DNA of 49,504 bases from Methanothrix sp. (GTDB lineage Archaea; Halobacteriota; Methanosarcinia; Methanotrichales; Methanotrichaceae). The translations under genes and the position numbers were made by a program. The notes below the pieces were generated by a model. The model saw only the letters and a list, made by a program, of their open reading frames with translations, made no database searches and was not told the origin of the DNA. The stretch spans positions 1-49,504 of the forward strand of contig JAPKYA010000034.1 in assembly GCA_026394565.1 (NCBI GenBank), read 5' to 3'. How positions within the stretch are numbered: the stretch's first letter is position 1; every line of letters begins with the position of its first letter. Of the stretch, positions 24,257 to 33,123 are shown piece after piece.

Positions 24257-25065
24257 ATCAGGCTGATAAGCTGAAAGACCTCAAGAAGAGGATTGCGAAG
24301 AAGGGAAAGCTCCTGGTGGCCTACTCGGGCGGCGTGGACAGCAGCCTTCTGGCCAGTGTGGCGCAAGATGTTCTGGGCGACAAGGCCCTGATTGTCATCC
24401 TGGACAGCGAGACCATGCCCAGAGGTGAGCTTGAGAAGGCAAAAGAGCTGGCAGAATCCCTGGGGCTTAATTATCGAGCGACAGAATTCTCCATCCTGGG
24501 GGAGGAGCAGTTTTTGCATAATCCGGCCACGCGCTGCTACATCTGCAAAAAAAAGTCCGCTCTGCTCCTAAAGAGCATCGCGGAGGAGGAGGGCATAAGC
24601 AGCATCGCCGATGGAGTCAATATCTCCGATTACAGGGACTATCGGCCTGGAATTGCCGCCTGCGATGAAGAAGGAATCTGGCATCCTTTTGTAGATGCGG
24701 CAATAACCAAAGAGGATATCCGCGCTCTGGCGCATAGCCTGGGCCTGCCTGTCTGGAACAAGCCCTCTTCGGCCTGCCTGGCCTCCCGAATTGCTTATGG
24801 CCAGCCGATCACACAGGAGATCTTGGCAATGGTGGAAGAGGCTGAGGAATACCTGAAAAGCCTGGGCTTTTTGCAGCTTCGTGTGCGGGCCCATGGTCGC
24901 ATGGCCCGAATTGAGCTTTTAAAACAGGATATGGCAAAGGCGATTGACTGCAGCGATGAGATATCCAAGATGCTCAAAGCCATCGGATTTGACTATATCG
25001 CCCTGGATCTGCAGGGCTTTCGCAGTGGAAGCATGAACGAGGTTTTATGGACGTCCAGGAAATAA
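24241..25065 (+). CDS. larE: LarE-type ATP-dependent sulfur transferase
   Basis: This 274-residue PP-loop enzyme has SGGVDSS at residues 29-35. LarE adenylates a carboxylate and donates sulfur when making the nickel-pincer cofactor, and in the characterised enzyme the sulfur comes from its own cysteine. The matching cysteine here is C179 in SSACLASR, so the sacrificial type is possible. An additional CYICKKK pair lies mid-protein. No larB or larC is present in the window. It overlaps both neighbours. A different substrate among LarE-like PP-loop enzymes cannot be excluded. Confidence 0.85.
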   Translation: MQGTLNQADKLKDLKKRIAKKGKLLVAYSGGVDSSLLASVAQDVLGDKALIVILDSETMPRGELEKAKELAESLGLNYRATEFSILGEEQFLHNPATRCYICKKKSALLLKSIAEEEGISSIADGVNISDYRDYRPGIAACDEEGIWHPFVDAAITKEDIRALAHSLGLPVWNKPSSACLASRIAYGQPITQEILAMVEEAEEYLKSLGFLQLRVRAHGRMARIELLKQDMAKAIDCSDEISKMLKAIGFDYIALDLQGFRSGSMNEVLWTSRK

Positions 25066-26234
25066 GAAAGGATTTTCCCATCCTGAAGGATGTCATCTAT
25101 CTGGACAGCGCCTCCACCAGCCTGACTCCGGAACCTGTTTTGCAGGCGGTACAGGATTACTACCACAGCTACAAGGCAAATGTGGGCCGCGGTGTTTACC
25201 GGATGGCGCAGCTTGCCGATCAGCGTTACCGGGACGCTCACCGCAAGGCGGCCGACTTCATAGGCGGGGCCGGACCGGAAGGCATGACGGTCTTTACAAG
25301 GAATACCACCGAGTCCATCAACATCGTCGCCCGAGGCATGTTGTGGAAGAAGGGGGAACGCATCGTCACCACCCTTCTGGAGCACCACTCCAATCTTTTG
25401 CCCTGGATGAGGCTAAAAGAGAAAGGCGTAGATCTGCAGGTCATAAAGCCGGACAAGACGGGAATGATTGATCCGGCCGACTATGAAAAGGCTATAACCA
25501 AAGGCACCCGGCTGGTGGCGGTAAGCCAGCTCTCCAATGCTCTGGGAACGGTTCTTCCCGTTAAGGAGATCGGCAAAATCTGCCGGGAGCGGGGCTGCTC
25601 CCTGCTGGTGGACGCGGCTCAGTCCGTGCCCCACATGCCGGTGGACGTGAAGTATATTGATTGCGATTTTCTCTGCTTTTCCGGGCACAAGATGCTTGCG
25701 CCCACGGGAGCAGGTGTTCTCTGGATCAAGAAGGAAGGCGAGGTCGAGCCGCTCCTGGTGGGGGGGGGAATGGTGCAAGATGTAGGCGACAACTGGTATG
25801 AGATCAAGAAGGGCTATGAGGGCTATGAAGCAGGCACGCCCGACATCTCAGCCGGAATTGGACTGGGCGCTGCCGTGGATTACCTCAGCCGGGTGGGTGT
25901 AGAGGAAATTCACCAGCACGAGAGAAGGCTTACGGCAAAGCTGCTGACGGGCCTGCAAGAGATAGAAGGGGTAGAGGTCTATGGCATGGGCGCACCGGCA
26001 CATGGCGGCGTGGTCTCCTTTGCGGTGGAGGGCCTCTTGCCTCACGAGGTGGCTCTCATGCTCGACCAGGCCTCCGGCATCTGCGTTCGCTCCGGCCATC
26101 ACTGCTGCATTCCCCTAATGAAGCATCTGGGAATGAAATACGGCACTGTGCGCGCCTCACTTTATCTTTATAACACTGAAGATGAGATTGAAAAGCTCCT
26201 GGCGACGCTGGAGCAGATTGCCGGGATGGCTTAA
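25047..26234 (+). CDS. Cysteine desulfurase (SufS/Csd type)
   Basis: This 395-residue PLP enzyme takes sulfur from cysteine as a persulfide. The cofactor lysine is K215 in FSGHKMLAP, the PLP-stacking histidine is in LLEHHSN, and the Asp site is LLVDAAQS. The sulfur-accepting cysteine is in RSGHHCCIP (C353, with C354 beside it). It is a group II, SufS-like enzyme by motif. It starts 19 bp inside larE and is followed by fdhD, so it probably feeds sulfur to its operon partners. Confidence 0.92.
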   Translation: MDVQEIRKDFPILKDVIYLDSASTSLTPEPVLQAVQDYYHSYKANVGRGVYRMAQLADQRYRDAHRKAADFIGGAGPEGMTVFTRNTTESINIVARGMLWKKGERIVTTLLEHHSNLLPWMRLKEKGVDLQVIKPDKTGMIDPADYEKAITKGTRLVAVSQLSNALGTVLPVKEIGKICRERGCSLLVDAAQSVPHMPVDVKYIDCDFLCFSGHKMLAPTGAGVLWIKKEGEVEPLLVGGGMVQDVGDNWYEIKKGYEGYEAGTPDISAGIGLGAAVDYLSRVGVEEIHQHERRLTAKLLTGLQEIEGVEVYGMGAPAHGGVVSFAVEGLLPHEVALMLDQASGICVRSGHHCCIPLMKHLGMKYGTVRASLYLYNTEDEIEKLLATLEQIAGMA

Positions 26235-26255
26235 CCGACGCGGGAGGGCAAAGGA

Positions 26256-27029
26256 ATGATCAAAGAATGCAAATGTCTGAGGCTGGACGGTGCAGTAGCA
26301 GAGGAAGCGACCTGCCAGGTGGTGGAAGAGGTGCCTCTCTCCATCTTCATCAACGGCCGGCATTTCGTCACAGCCATGACCAGCCCCCAGATGAGGAAAG
26401 AGTTTGTCGCCGGCCATCTCTTTGCCGAGAGGATTATTGCCGGCCCGCAGGAGATCGAGTCCTTAGAGATAGAGGGCAATGTTGCTCGCGTTATAGTCGC
26501 GCATCCCATGCGGGCCATCGTCCCCCGCCGGCCGATTGTGAGTGGCTGCGGTGGGATTGCTTCTTTTCTGGATGAGTCCAAGCTTCCCGAGATAAAATCT
26601 GATCTGAGAATCGGAAGAACACAGGCTCAGGAGGCCATGGGGGCCATCTCCCAGTCGGAGACGCACATAGCCACGGGGGGAGTGCATTCCGTGGGCCTCT
26701 TCGCAGAAATGGGTCCGATCTGCATCATCGAGGACATAGGCCGGCACAATGCCCTGGACAAGGCCATCGGCTATGCGCTCATCCAGAAGCAGGATTTCGA
26801 CTTCAGCCGGACCTTTGTGGCCTGCACTGGCCGGGTCTCCTCAGACATGGCCTTGAAGTGCTCTGTGGCCGGCATTCCCATCATCGTCTCGCGCGGAGCC
26901 ACTACCAGCCTGGCTATATCCATTGCCGAGAGGACGGGGCTATGCATCATCGGTTTTCTGCGGGGAAAGAGGCTTTCCGTCTATACTTGCCGGGAGAGAT
27001 TTGCGATTGATTTGCTCCAAATGCAGTGA
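26256..27029 (+). CDS. fdhD: Formate dehydrogenase accessory sulfurtransferase FdhD
   Basis: This 257-residue protein moves sulfur from a cysteine desulfurase to the molybdenum or tungsten cofactor of formate dehydrogenase. Family blocks are FVAGHLFAERI, TGGVHSVGLF, EDIGRHNALDKAIG and TGRVSSDMALK. The active loop is SGCGGI with C98 only; E. coli FdhD has a CxxC pair there. A GGGAGGG site precedes the ATG. Its position right after a desulfurase fits the known partnership. No formate dehydrogenase gene is in the window. Confidence 0.92.
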   Translation: MIKECKCLRLDGAVAEEATCQVVEEVPLSIFINGRHFVTAMTSPQMRKEFVAGHLFAERIIAGPQEIESLEIEGNVARVIVAHPMRAIVPRRPIVSGCGGIASFLDESKLPEIKSDLRIGRTQAQEAMGAISQSETHIATGGVHSVGLFAEMGPICIIEDIGRHNALDKAIGYALIQKQDFDFSRTFVACTGRVSSDMALKCSVAGIPIIVSRGATTSLAISIAERTGLCIIGFLRGKRLSVYTCRERFAIDLLQMQ

Positions 27030-27918
27030 GGGGGCTATTGTCTCCCAGCACTACTCAGGACTGCGCCTCTGCCGGGGCCACTTCATCCAGGACTTTGAGA
27101 GTAGAGCTACCGAGACTGTGCATAAGAACAACATGATCAAGGACGGCGAGCGCATCGCCGTAGCCGTGAGCGGGGGCAAGGACAGCACCGCTCTGCTCTT
27201 TTGCCTGTGCAATATCCTGGCGAAAAGGGATGTAGAGCTTGTGGCCGTCACCGTGGACGAGGGCATCGCCGGCTACAGGGACGACACTATAAAGGCGGCT
27301 AGAGCTATTGCAAAGCAGCTCGCAGTCGAGCAGCATATCGTCTCCTTCCGGGAGGAGTACGGCTACAACCTGGATGAGATGGTGCCGGGAAAAAAGGTCG
27401 CGCCCTGCACCTATTGCGGCGTCTTTCGCAAGAACGCCCTAAACCGGGCTGCCAAGCATCTGGGGGCAGATAAAGTCGCCACCGGCCACAACCTGGACGA
27501 TGAAGCGCAGTCGGTTATGATGAACTATCTGAAGGGCGATTTCGAGAGGCTGATGCGCCTTCGGCCAGGGCGTGCACAAAGGGGCCTGGTGCCCCGCATA
27601 AAGCCTCTTCGGGAGATGCCGGAAAAGGAGATCGCCCTCTACTGCATGGTAAACGAAGTCTTCACAGAATCCCGGGAGTGCCCCTATGCCAGTCTTTCCC
27701 TGCGGGCGGATGTGAGGGATATGATGAACCGCCTGGAGAGCCTCTTTCCCGGAACCAAGCAGTCCACTGTGCAGGGATTTGAGAAAATGGCGAGGAAGGA
27801 GCAGGGCGGCTATGCCCAGATGGAGCTGGCCGCCTGCCGAGAGTGTGGCGAGCCCTGCGTCAAGGGGCTGTGCAAGGCCTGCGAGCTGCTGGGGCTCTTA
27901 AGATCGGATAGCTTCTAA
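27007..27918 (+). CDS. Ncs6/TtuA-type tRNA thiolation enzyme
   Basis: This 303-residue PP-loop protein probably 2-thiolates tRNA uridine using sulfur from a ubiquitin-like or persulfide donor. It starts at TTG 27007 with GGGAGAG 8 nt upstream, overlapping fdhD; the N-terminal zinc ribbon C3-C6...C22-H25 then begins correctly. The PP-loop is SGGKDST. Catalytic cysteines C134 and C137 (CTYCG) and a partner near ECPY are present. A second zinc site is CRECGEPC...CKAC. A longer ATG ORF from 26923 would run through fdhD and is rejected. Confidence 0.87.
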   Translation: MICSKCSEGAIVSQHYSGLRLCRGHFIQDFESRATETVHKNNMIKDGERIAVAVSGGKDSTALLFCLCNILAKRDVELVAVTVDEGIAGYRDDTIKAARAIAKQLAVEQHIVSFREEYGYNLDEMVPGKKVAPCTYCGVFRKNALNRAAKHLGADKVATGHNLDDEAQSVMMNYLKGDFERLMRLRPGRAQRGLVPRIKPLREMPEKEIALYCMVNEVFTESRECPYASLSLRADVRDMMNRLESLFPGTKQSTVQGFEKMARKEQGGYAQMELAACRECGEPCVKGLCKACELLGLLRSDSF

Positions 27919-27970
27919 TACAGATCACATATAACTAAATCAATCACAGATCGGATCCGAAGGTATCTCT

Positions 27971-30016
27971 ATGAAGGGACGTTTCTCACGATTGGCACTT
28001 GCCTGGCTTTTAATTCTATGTGTCGCTGCAATTGTAACACCTGCAATGGGAATTACTGTAAGCCTATCCACCTCCGATGGCGTTGAGTCGTCCTCTTCCT
28101 CTCAGAGCTATGATCTGGATCGATCGACGTGGCTGCAACAAGGCATAAACCTGGAATCCGGCAAAATCTCATCCCATCTGCAAGCGGAAGGCGAGGGAAA
28201 AAACATACTGACGCAGTCGCTATCCGGAAGTAGTTATGCTCTGACCAGTGGCGTCAACAGCCTGGGAATCTTCTCTGTCTCCACATCCTCTTCAGCCTCG
28301 GGGCAGTCGGGAAGCATCAGCCAGAATGTGGCCGGGGCAGGCAGCCTGAGCCTCAATCTGCAGGGCACAGAGGACGGCGTGGTCGCGGGCCAGGAGGCGA
28401 GCGTGGCCTATGGCACCCTGTCCAGCTCGCAGAGCCTCTCTGCAGGAGAGGGGCAGGGGGCTCTTGCCCGGCAGAGCACGAAGATAGCGGGAGAGAGCGG
28501 CCGGGTGGGCTCGCAGGCCTACACCTCGAATAGCCTCATGCTGGCAGAGGGCAGCTTCTTAGGCAGGAGCAGTCTTGATGCCGACCTGTCCGCAGGCGGA
28601 GCCGGCGGCTCGAAAGTAAGCGGGAACATCGCCGTCAATGGAGCCACCTGGCTGGATGATGCCACGCTGCAGACCATTCGAGAGGAGAATTTGGGCATGA
28701 GCCTGCAGGGCCTGCAGGCCACCTCGGATGAGCGCATAGGCAGCTTCTCCGTCCAGGCCGTGAACATGGATGCCTCCGCCATTGCCCAGGCGACGCAGAG
28801 CAGCGAGGAGGCCACCATGCTCAGTTCCCTGTCCGGGGGCTCCCCCACCTCCTACATTCTGGCCAAGAACTCGGCCGGCTATCCCTACCGATGGAACCAG
28901 GCAGACCCCAAGGTGCAACTCTACCTTAAGTCCGATACTGTGCCCTCGAACCTCAACCAGGAAGCTGCGCGATCCGCCATATCCGCCGCCGCCAACACCT
29001 GGGATAGAGCTGTGGCCGAAAATCTTTTCGCCGACGGCCAGACGGTGATAAGCGACCCCAGCAAGGCCATCGACCAGAGGGACGGCTACAATGTCAATGC
29101 CTGGAAGTATCTATCCGATGCGCCAAGCGCCCTGGCCTATTCCAGGACCTGGAGCGGAGGGCCCATTGTGGACGGTTACTACTCCGCCCTGGAGTCGGAT
29201 ATAAGCTACAACACCCGCTGGACCTGGTCTACCAGCGGCGGCGACTACGATTTGCAAAGCGTTGCTTTGCATGAGCTGGGGCATACCATTGGACTGGGAG
29301 ATATCTACTCTACTGCATACGGCGGAACCCTGCCGCCCAGCGATCCGCGCACCCAGGACTACGAGCAGGTGATGAATCTGTACGACGGGCCGCAGAGGAC
29401 GTTGGGGAACGGGGACCGGACGGGAGCGCAGTTGCTGTATGGTGTTCCGAATTGGGGAGAAACAATAGGCATCTACAATCCAACCACAGCAATGTTTTAT
29501 CTGAGCAATTCAAATCTGCCAGGTGCTGCAGACTTCAGCATCAACTTCGGACCCAGCGGCTTCCTGCCTATCATAGGTGACTGGGATGGAGACGGCAAAG
29601 ATACAATAGGCGTCTATGATCCTACCACTGCAATGTTTTATCTGAGCAATACAAATCTGCCAGGTGCTGCGGACTACAGCATCAACTTCGGACCCAGCGG
29701 CTTCCTGCCTATCACTGGTGATTGGGATGGAGACGGCAAAGATACAATAGGCGTCTACAATCCTACCACAGCAATGTTCTATTTGAGCAATACAAATCTG
29801 CCAGGTGCTGCGGACTATATCGTCAACTTCGGACCCAGCGGCTTCTTGCCTATCACGGGTGATTGGGATGGAGACGGCCTGGAGACCATTGGCGTCTACA
29901 ATCCAAATACAGCAATGTTCTACCTGAATTATTACAATCAACCGGGCAATGCAGATTACAGCGTCAACTTTGGACCTACCGGCATGGACCCGATCATAGG
30001 GGACTGGGATAGTTAG
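27971..30016 (+). CDS. Secreted metzincin protease with tandem C-terminal repeats
   Basis: This 681-residue protein begins with a signal peptide (MKGRFSRLALAWLLILCVAA). Residues 30-300 are a Ser/Gly-rich, low-complexity region. A matrixin-like catalytic domain follows with zinc motif H434-E-L-G-H438...G441...D444 (HExxHxxGxxD). From about residue 498 come four 47-residue repeats (TIGVYNPTTAMFYLSN...GDWDGDGKD) whose DxDxDGxxD loops should bind calcium. The start has GAAGG upstream. The next gene carries the same repeats. It is probably exported to the cell envelope or sheath. The substrate is unknown. Confidence 0.85.
   Translation: MKGRFSRLALAWLLILCVAAIVTPAMGITVSLSTSDGVESSSSSQSYDLDRSTWLQQGINLESGKISSHLQAEGEGKNILTQSLSGSSYALTSGVNSLGIFSVSTSSSASGQSGSISQNVAGAGSLSLNLQGTEDGVVAGQEASVAYGTLSSSQSLSAGEGQGALARQSTKIAGESGRVGSQAYTSNSLMLAEGSFLGRSSLDADLSAGGAGGSKVSGNIAVNGATWLDDATLQTIREENLGMSLQGLQATSDERIGSFSVQAVNMDASAIAQATQSSEEATMLSSLSGGSPTSYILAKNSAGYPYRWNQADPKVQLYLKSDTVPSNLNQEAARSAISAAANTWDRAVAENLFADGQTVISDPSKAIDQRDGYNVNAWKYLSDAPSALAYSRTWSGGPIVDGYYSALESDISYNTRWTWSTSGGDYDLQSVALHELGHTIGLGDIYSTAYGGTLPPSDPRTQDYEQVMNLYDGPQRTLGNGDRTGAQLLYGVPNWGETIGIYNPTTAMFYLSNSNLPGAADFSINFGPSGFLPIIGDWDGDGKDTIGVYDPTTAMFYLSNTNLPGAADYSINFGPSGFLPITGDWDGDGKDTIGVYNPTTAMFYLSNTNLPGAADYIVNFGPSGFLPITGDWDGDGLETIGVYNPNTAMFYLNYYNQPGNADYSVNFGPTGMDPIIGDWDS
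29462..30013 (+). repeat. Four 141-bp tandem coding repeats
   Basis: Units begin at 29462, 29603, 29744 and 29885, exactly 141 bp apart, with the last slightly short. The first three are nearly identical in DNA, showing recent duplication or homogenisation. Each encodes 47 residues ending in a calcium-loop-like GDWDGDGKD. Confidence 0.95.
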
Positions 30017-30067
30017 AGATGTCGAGATATTAATCCGTCTCGATAGCCCGCCCTTTTGCATGAAAAG

Positions 30068-30080
30068 GTTTATATATTTA
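30068..30080 (+). promoter_or_regulatory. TATA box of the C25 protease gene
   Basis: GGTTTATATATTTATAA lies about 40 bp before the ATG at 30112, with a GGTGG ribosome site close to the ATG. It shows that the second protease has its own promoter. Confidence 0.6.
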
Positions 30081-30111
30081 TAATGATAGTAGTGTTTCCG
30101 ATGGTGGAAAT

Positions 30112-32829
30112 ATGAAACGGTATAAATTGATCGGCACGGTCTGCTTGATCTGCTTTAGCTGTTTCCTGAATCTTTCTTTTGCAGAAGGATCTGATTTAAT
30201 GGCTGGAAACGGCACTCTGGAGAATGCATCCCTGCCAAAGGGGGCTGATTTGCCCATGATGGAAAATATAACCATTACATTCAATGCCAGCAATTTTACA
30301 ATAGAAAAATATAATGGTTACGACGTTATCAATATGAGTGAATTCTCGGAACGACTTGTGGCCGGTGATCCAATGCTGCCCGGCCGCATAAACAATGTTC
30401 TTCTGCCTTCAGAGGTTGACTACTTTAGCCTTAAATTGGAGGTAGTCTCTGCCAAGTCTCAAGTCCTTGATGGAGTTTTCAACATCAAACCCACTCCGCA
30501 GTCCGCACCTCTGACAGAGAATGTTTCCGAAGTTGGTAATGCGACAGGATTGGACTACTCCACTGCAAAGTATAACGCCTCGGAAATCCAAAAAAGCAGC
30601 GTTTACAGTACGGATGCCGACTATCCGGAGAACGTTGTTAGCCTGCTTGTACCGGGTCAAATGAGGAAGTGGAAATACGTTCCAGTCGAGTTCGTTCCTT
30701 TCCGGTACAATCCCGTGACAGGGAAATTGACGTTAATTGAATCCGTCACAGTGAAAATATCCTATGACCTGATGATCTCTTCTCCGGCGGGAGCTTCTGA
30801 GCTTATGGCGGATACGGTTTTGGACGACCAAGCCCCAGGGATGTTTGTCAACTACCAGGAATCAAAAGGATGGTATCTCGGCGAAGAGCAGCTAAAATCG
30901 GAGCCCAGCGCAACGATCGGCTATGTGATCATCACTACCAATGCTATAAGAGCCAATAGCGCCAAATTGAATGCCTTTATTACCCACAAGCAAAACGTTG
31001 GATATACCGTCCAGGTTGTTACAGAGAATGATTTCGGAAGCTTGACAGCTCCTTCTCCCAATTTAAGAGCCGACAAGATACGCCAGTGGCTGAAGAATAA
31101 CTATGTCTCAAAGAAGATAAAGTACGTATTGCTGATAGGCGATCCTTCTCCTTATGAGTCAGGCGAAGGCGATATCCCCATGAAAATGTGCTATCCGCGG
31201 TATGCCGAGATAAGATATCCGGAAGATAAAGACAGTCCTACCGATGCGTTTTATGCCGACCTGACCGGCAATTGGGACGTAAACGGCAACGGCATTTTTG
31301 GCGAATGGGCTGATTATACGACCGGTGGTGTGAATTTTGCGGCAGAGGTCTATGTCGGCAGAATTCCCGTATACAACGCTGAATATACCACATTGGACAG
31401 CATACTGCAAAAGATAATCAATTACGAATCATCAAGCAGCACAGCCTGGAGAAAAGGTGCCTTATTGCCCATGAGCTTTGCAGATTCTGGAACAGATGGA
31501 GCTTATTTGGCGGAGCAAATGAGAAATAATTACCTTTCGTCTTACGGCTACACTACATGGAGAATGTACCAGAAGGGCTCGGGTCCTTGCGAAGTCAACT
31601 CCGATTTTTCCTGTAATCAGGAGCTCAGGGGCGGAACGATCGTGAGGGATCGCTGGGCGGCAAACGATTACGGCATAATGACCTGGTGGGGACACGGAAG
31701 CGCTACCAGTACATCCATAGGCTATGACGGATGCTGGGATGACGAGATGATGTACAGCAGCTACTGTACAAACCTTGACAACAGCCATCCTTCATTTGCC
31801 TTCCTGTGCTCATGCAGCAACGGCTATCCTGAGGCCACCAATAACCTTCAGTACTCGGTCCTGAAGAACGGCGGCATCACATCCGTTTCCGCCACGAGGG
31901 TTTCCTGGTATCTGTCGGGTCTGGAAGATTTCGTCATGAGCACAACCAATTCCGGCTTTGCCTATGAGTATGTAAAGAGGCTGGTGGGAAAGCTTCCCGC
32001 CGGTGATGCATTAATGCAGATGAAGTCCAGCATGGTGCCCTATCATGCGGATTGGCTGATGAACTTCTTCGACTTCAACATTTATGGAGATCCATCTGTA
32101 TCGGTGCTGCTTTCATCCGGCGTATTGGGCGACACAATCGGCATCTACAATCCGGCCACAGCTATGTTCTATCTGAACTACAACAATCTGCCTGGTGCGG
32201 CGGACGTCAGCGTGAACTTTGGGCCAACGGGAATGATACCGATCGTTGGAGATTGGAATAACGATGGCAAGGATACTCTTGGTGTGTATAACAAGAATAC
32301 TGCGATGTTCTATCTGAAAAATACGAATACTCCGGGTCCAGCAGATATCGCCGTAAACTTCGGGCCAGCCGGAATGAAACCAATTGCAGGTGATTGGAAT
32401 AACGATGGAACGGACACCGTTGGAGTATATAATCCGAGCACAGCCATGTTCTATCTGAAAAACACGAATACTCCTGGTCCAGCAGATGTCGCCGTAAACT
32501 TCGGGCCAACCGGAATGGTGCCAATTGCAGGTGATTGGAACAACGATGGAACGGACACATTAGGAGTATATAGTCCGAGCACAGCCACGTTCTATCTAAA
32601 AAATTCCAACCAGCCAGGTGTTGCGGATATAACCGTAAACTTCGGCCCCCCTAATATGAGCCCGGTTGTTGGAGACTGGAATAACGATGGAACTGACACC
32701 GTTGGAGTATATAATCCGAGCACCTCCGCGTTCTATCTAAAAAATTCCAACCAACCCGGTGTTGCGGATATAACTGTAAACTTCGGGCCAACTGGTATGA
32801 CCCCTATTGCAGGAGATTGGAATGGATGA
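30112..32829 (+). CDS. Secreted C25 (gingipain-like) cysteine protease with tandem repeats
   Basis: This 905-residue protein has a signal peptide (MKRYKLIGTVCLICFSCFLN), then a C25-type propeptide (about 50-230, with DPMLPGRINNVLLPSEV). The catalytic domain (about 260-640) carries KYVLLIGDPSPYESG, a calcium-site-like DVNGNGIFGEW, H528 in WWGHGSATS and C566/C568 in FLCSCSNGYP. From residue 675 five 47-residue repeats follow, matching those of the upstream metzincin. Family C25 enzymes are mostly bacterial. Function in an archaeon is unknown; self-processing or sheath remodelling is conceivable. Confidence 0.88.
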   Translation: MKRYKLIGTVCLICFSCFLNLSFAEGSDLMAGNGTLENASLPKGADLPMMENITITFNASNFTIEKYNGYDVINMSEFSERLVAGDPMLPGRINNVLLPSEVDYFSLKLEVVSAKSQVLDGVFNIKPTPQSAPLTENVSEVGNATGLDYSTAKYNASEIQKSSVYSTDADYPENVVSLLVPGQMRKWKYVPVEFVPFRYNPVTGKLTLIESVTVKISYDLMISSPAGASELMADTVLDDQAPGMFVNYQESKGWYLGEEQLKSEPSATIGYVIITTNAIRANSAKLNAFITHKQNVGYTVQVVTENDFGSLTAPSPNLRADKIRQWLKNNYVSKKIKYVLLIGDPSPYESGEGDIPMKMCYPRYAEIRYPEDKDSPTDAFYADLTGNWDVNGNGIFGEWADYTTGGVNFAAEVYVGRIPVYNAEYTTLDSILQKIINYESSSSTAWRKGALLPMSFADSGTDGAYLAEQMRNNYLSSYGYTTWRMYQKGSGPCEVNSDFSCNQELRGGTIVRDRWAANDYGIMTWWGHGSATSTSIGYDGCWDDEMMYSSYCTNLDNSHPSFAFLCSCSNGYPEATNNLQYSVLKNGGITSVSATRVSWYLSGLEDFVMSTTNSGFAYEYVKRLVGKLPAGDALMQMKSSMVPYHADWLMNFFDFNIYGDPSVSVLLSSGVLGDTIGIYNPATAMFYLNYNNLPGAADVSVNFGPTGMIPIVGDWNNDGKDTLGVYNKNTAMFYLKNTNTPGPADIAVNFGPAGMKPIAGDWNNDGTDTVGVYNPSTAMFYLKNTNTPGPADVAVNFGPTGMVPIAGDWNNDGTDTLGVYSPSTATFYLKNSNQPGVADITVNFGPPNMSPVVGDWNNDGTDTVGVYNPSTSAFYLKNSNQPGVADITVNFGPTGMTPIAGDWNG
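32134..32826 (+). repeat. Five 141-bp tandem coding repeats
   Basis: Units begin at 32134, 32275, 32416, 32557 and 32698, with the same 141-bp period as in the upstream gene. The consensus differs: the loop is GDWNNDGTD and PGPADIAVNFGP is common. The two arrays are therefore separately homogenised copies of one module. Confidence 0.95.
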
Positions 32830-32869
32830 GATTGCTTAGGTTTATAAATAAGGGCGAACTCTGAAAGTG

Positions 32870-32975
32870 AGTCGATATCACTAATAAGATATGCCTGATA
32901 TGGATCATGATCTCCTCAGCAAACTGCAATAAGCAGCGGGCAGAAATCATGGTCCATATAGTCTTAATCATTTTT
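32870..32975 (+). ncRNA. Candidate structured RNA or terminator hairpin
   Basis: A TATA box (TTTATAAATA, 32841-32850) follows the protease stop at once and predicts transcription from about 32870, with no ORF. A 14-bp stem forms between 32898-32911 and 32946-32959 (ATATGGATCATGAT with ATCATGGTCCATAT, one G-U pair). An inner CTGC/GCAG hairpin sits in the loop. A T-rich stretch follows from about 32963. It may be a small RNA or only the protease terminator. Confidence 0.4.
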
Positions 32976-33123
32976 ATATTGCAAAATATTTTAATGATAA
33001 ATGTTTTTAATAATTTATAAATTATGTCCGCCCGCGGATCTTCGGCTTGACGATATAATTAATGATGAATTGGAGTCCAACCTGCAATCCCATCCAAACA
33101 AGAGTCTGGGTAAAGTCGCTTCA

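Noticed and set aside
26923-27006. ATG-initiated N-terminal extension of the thiolation enzyme
   Set aside because: It would be encoded entirely inside fdhD in another frame; the zinc ribbon begins right after the TTG with a good ribosome site.
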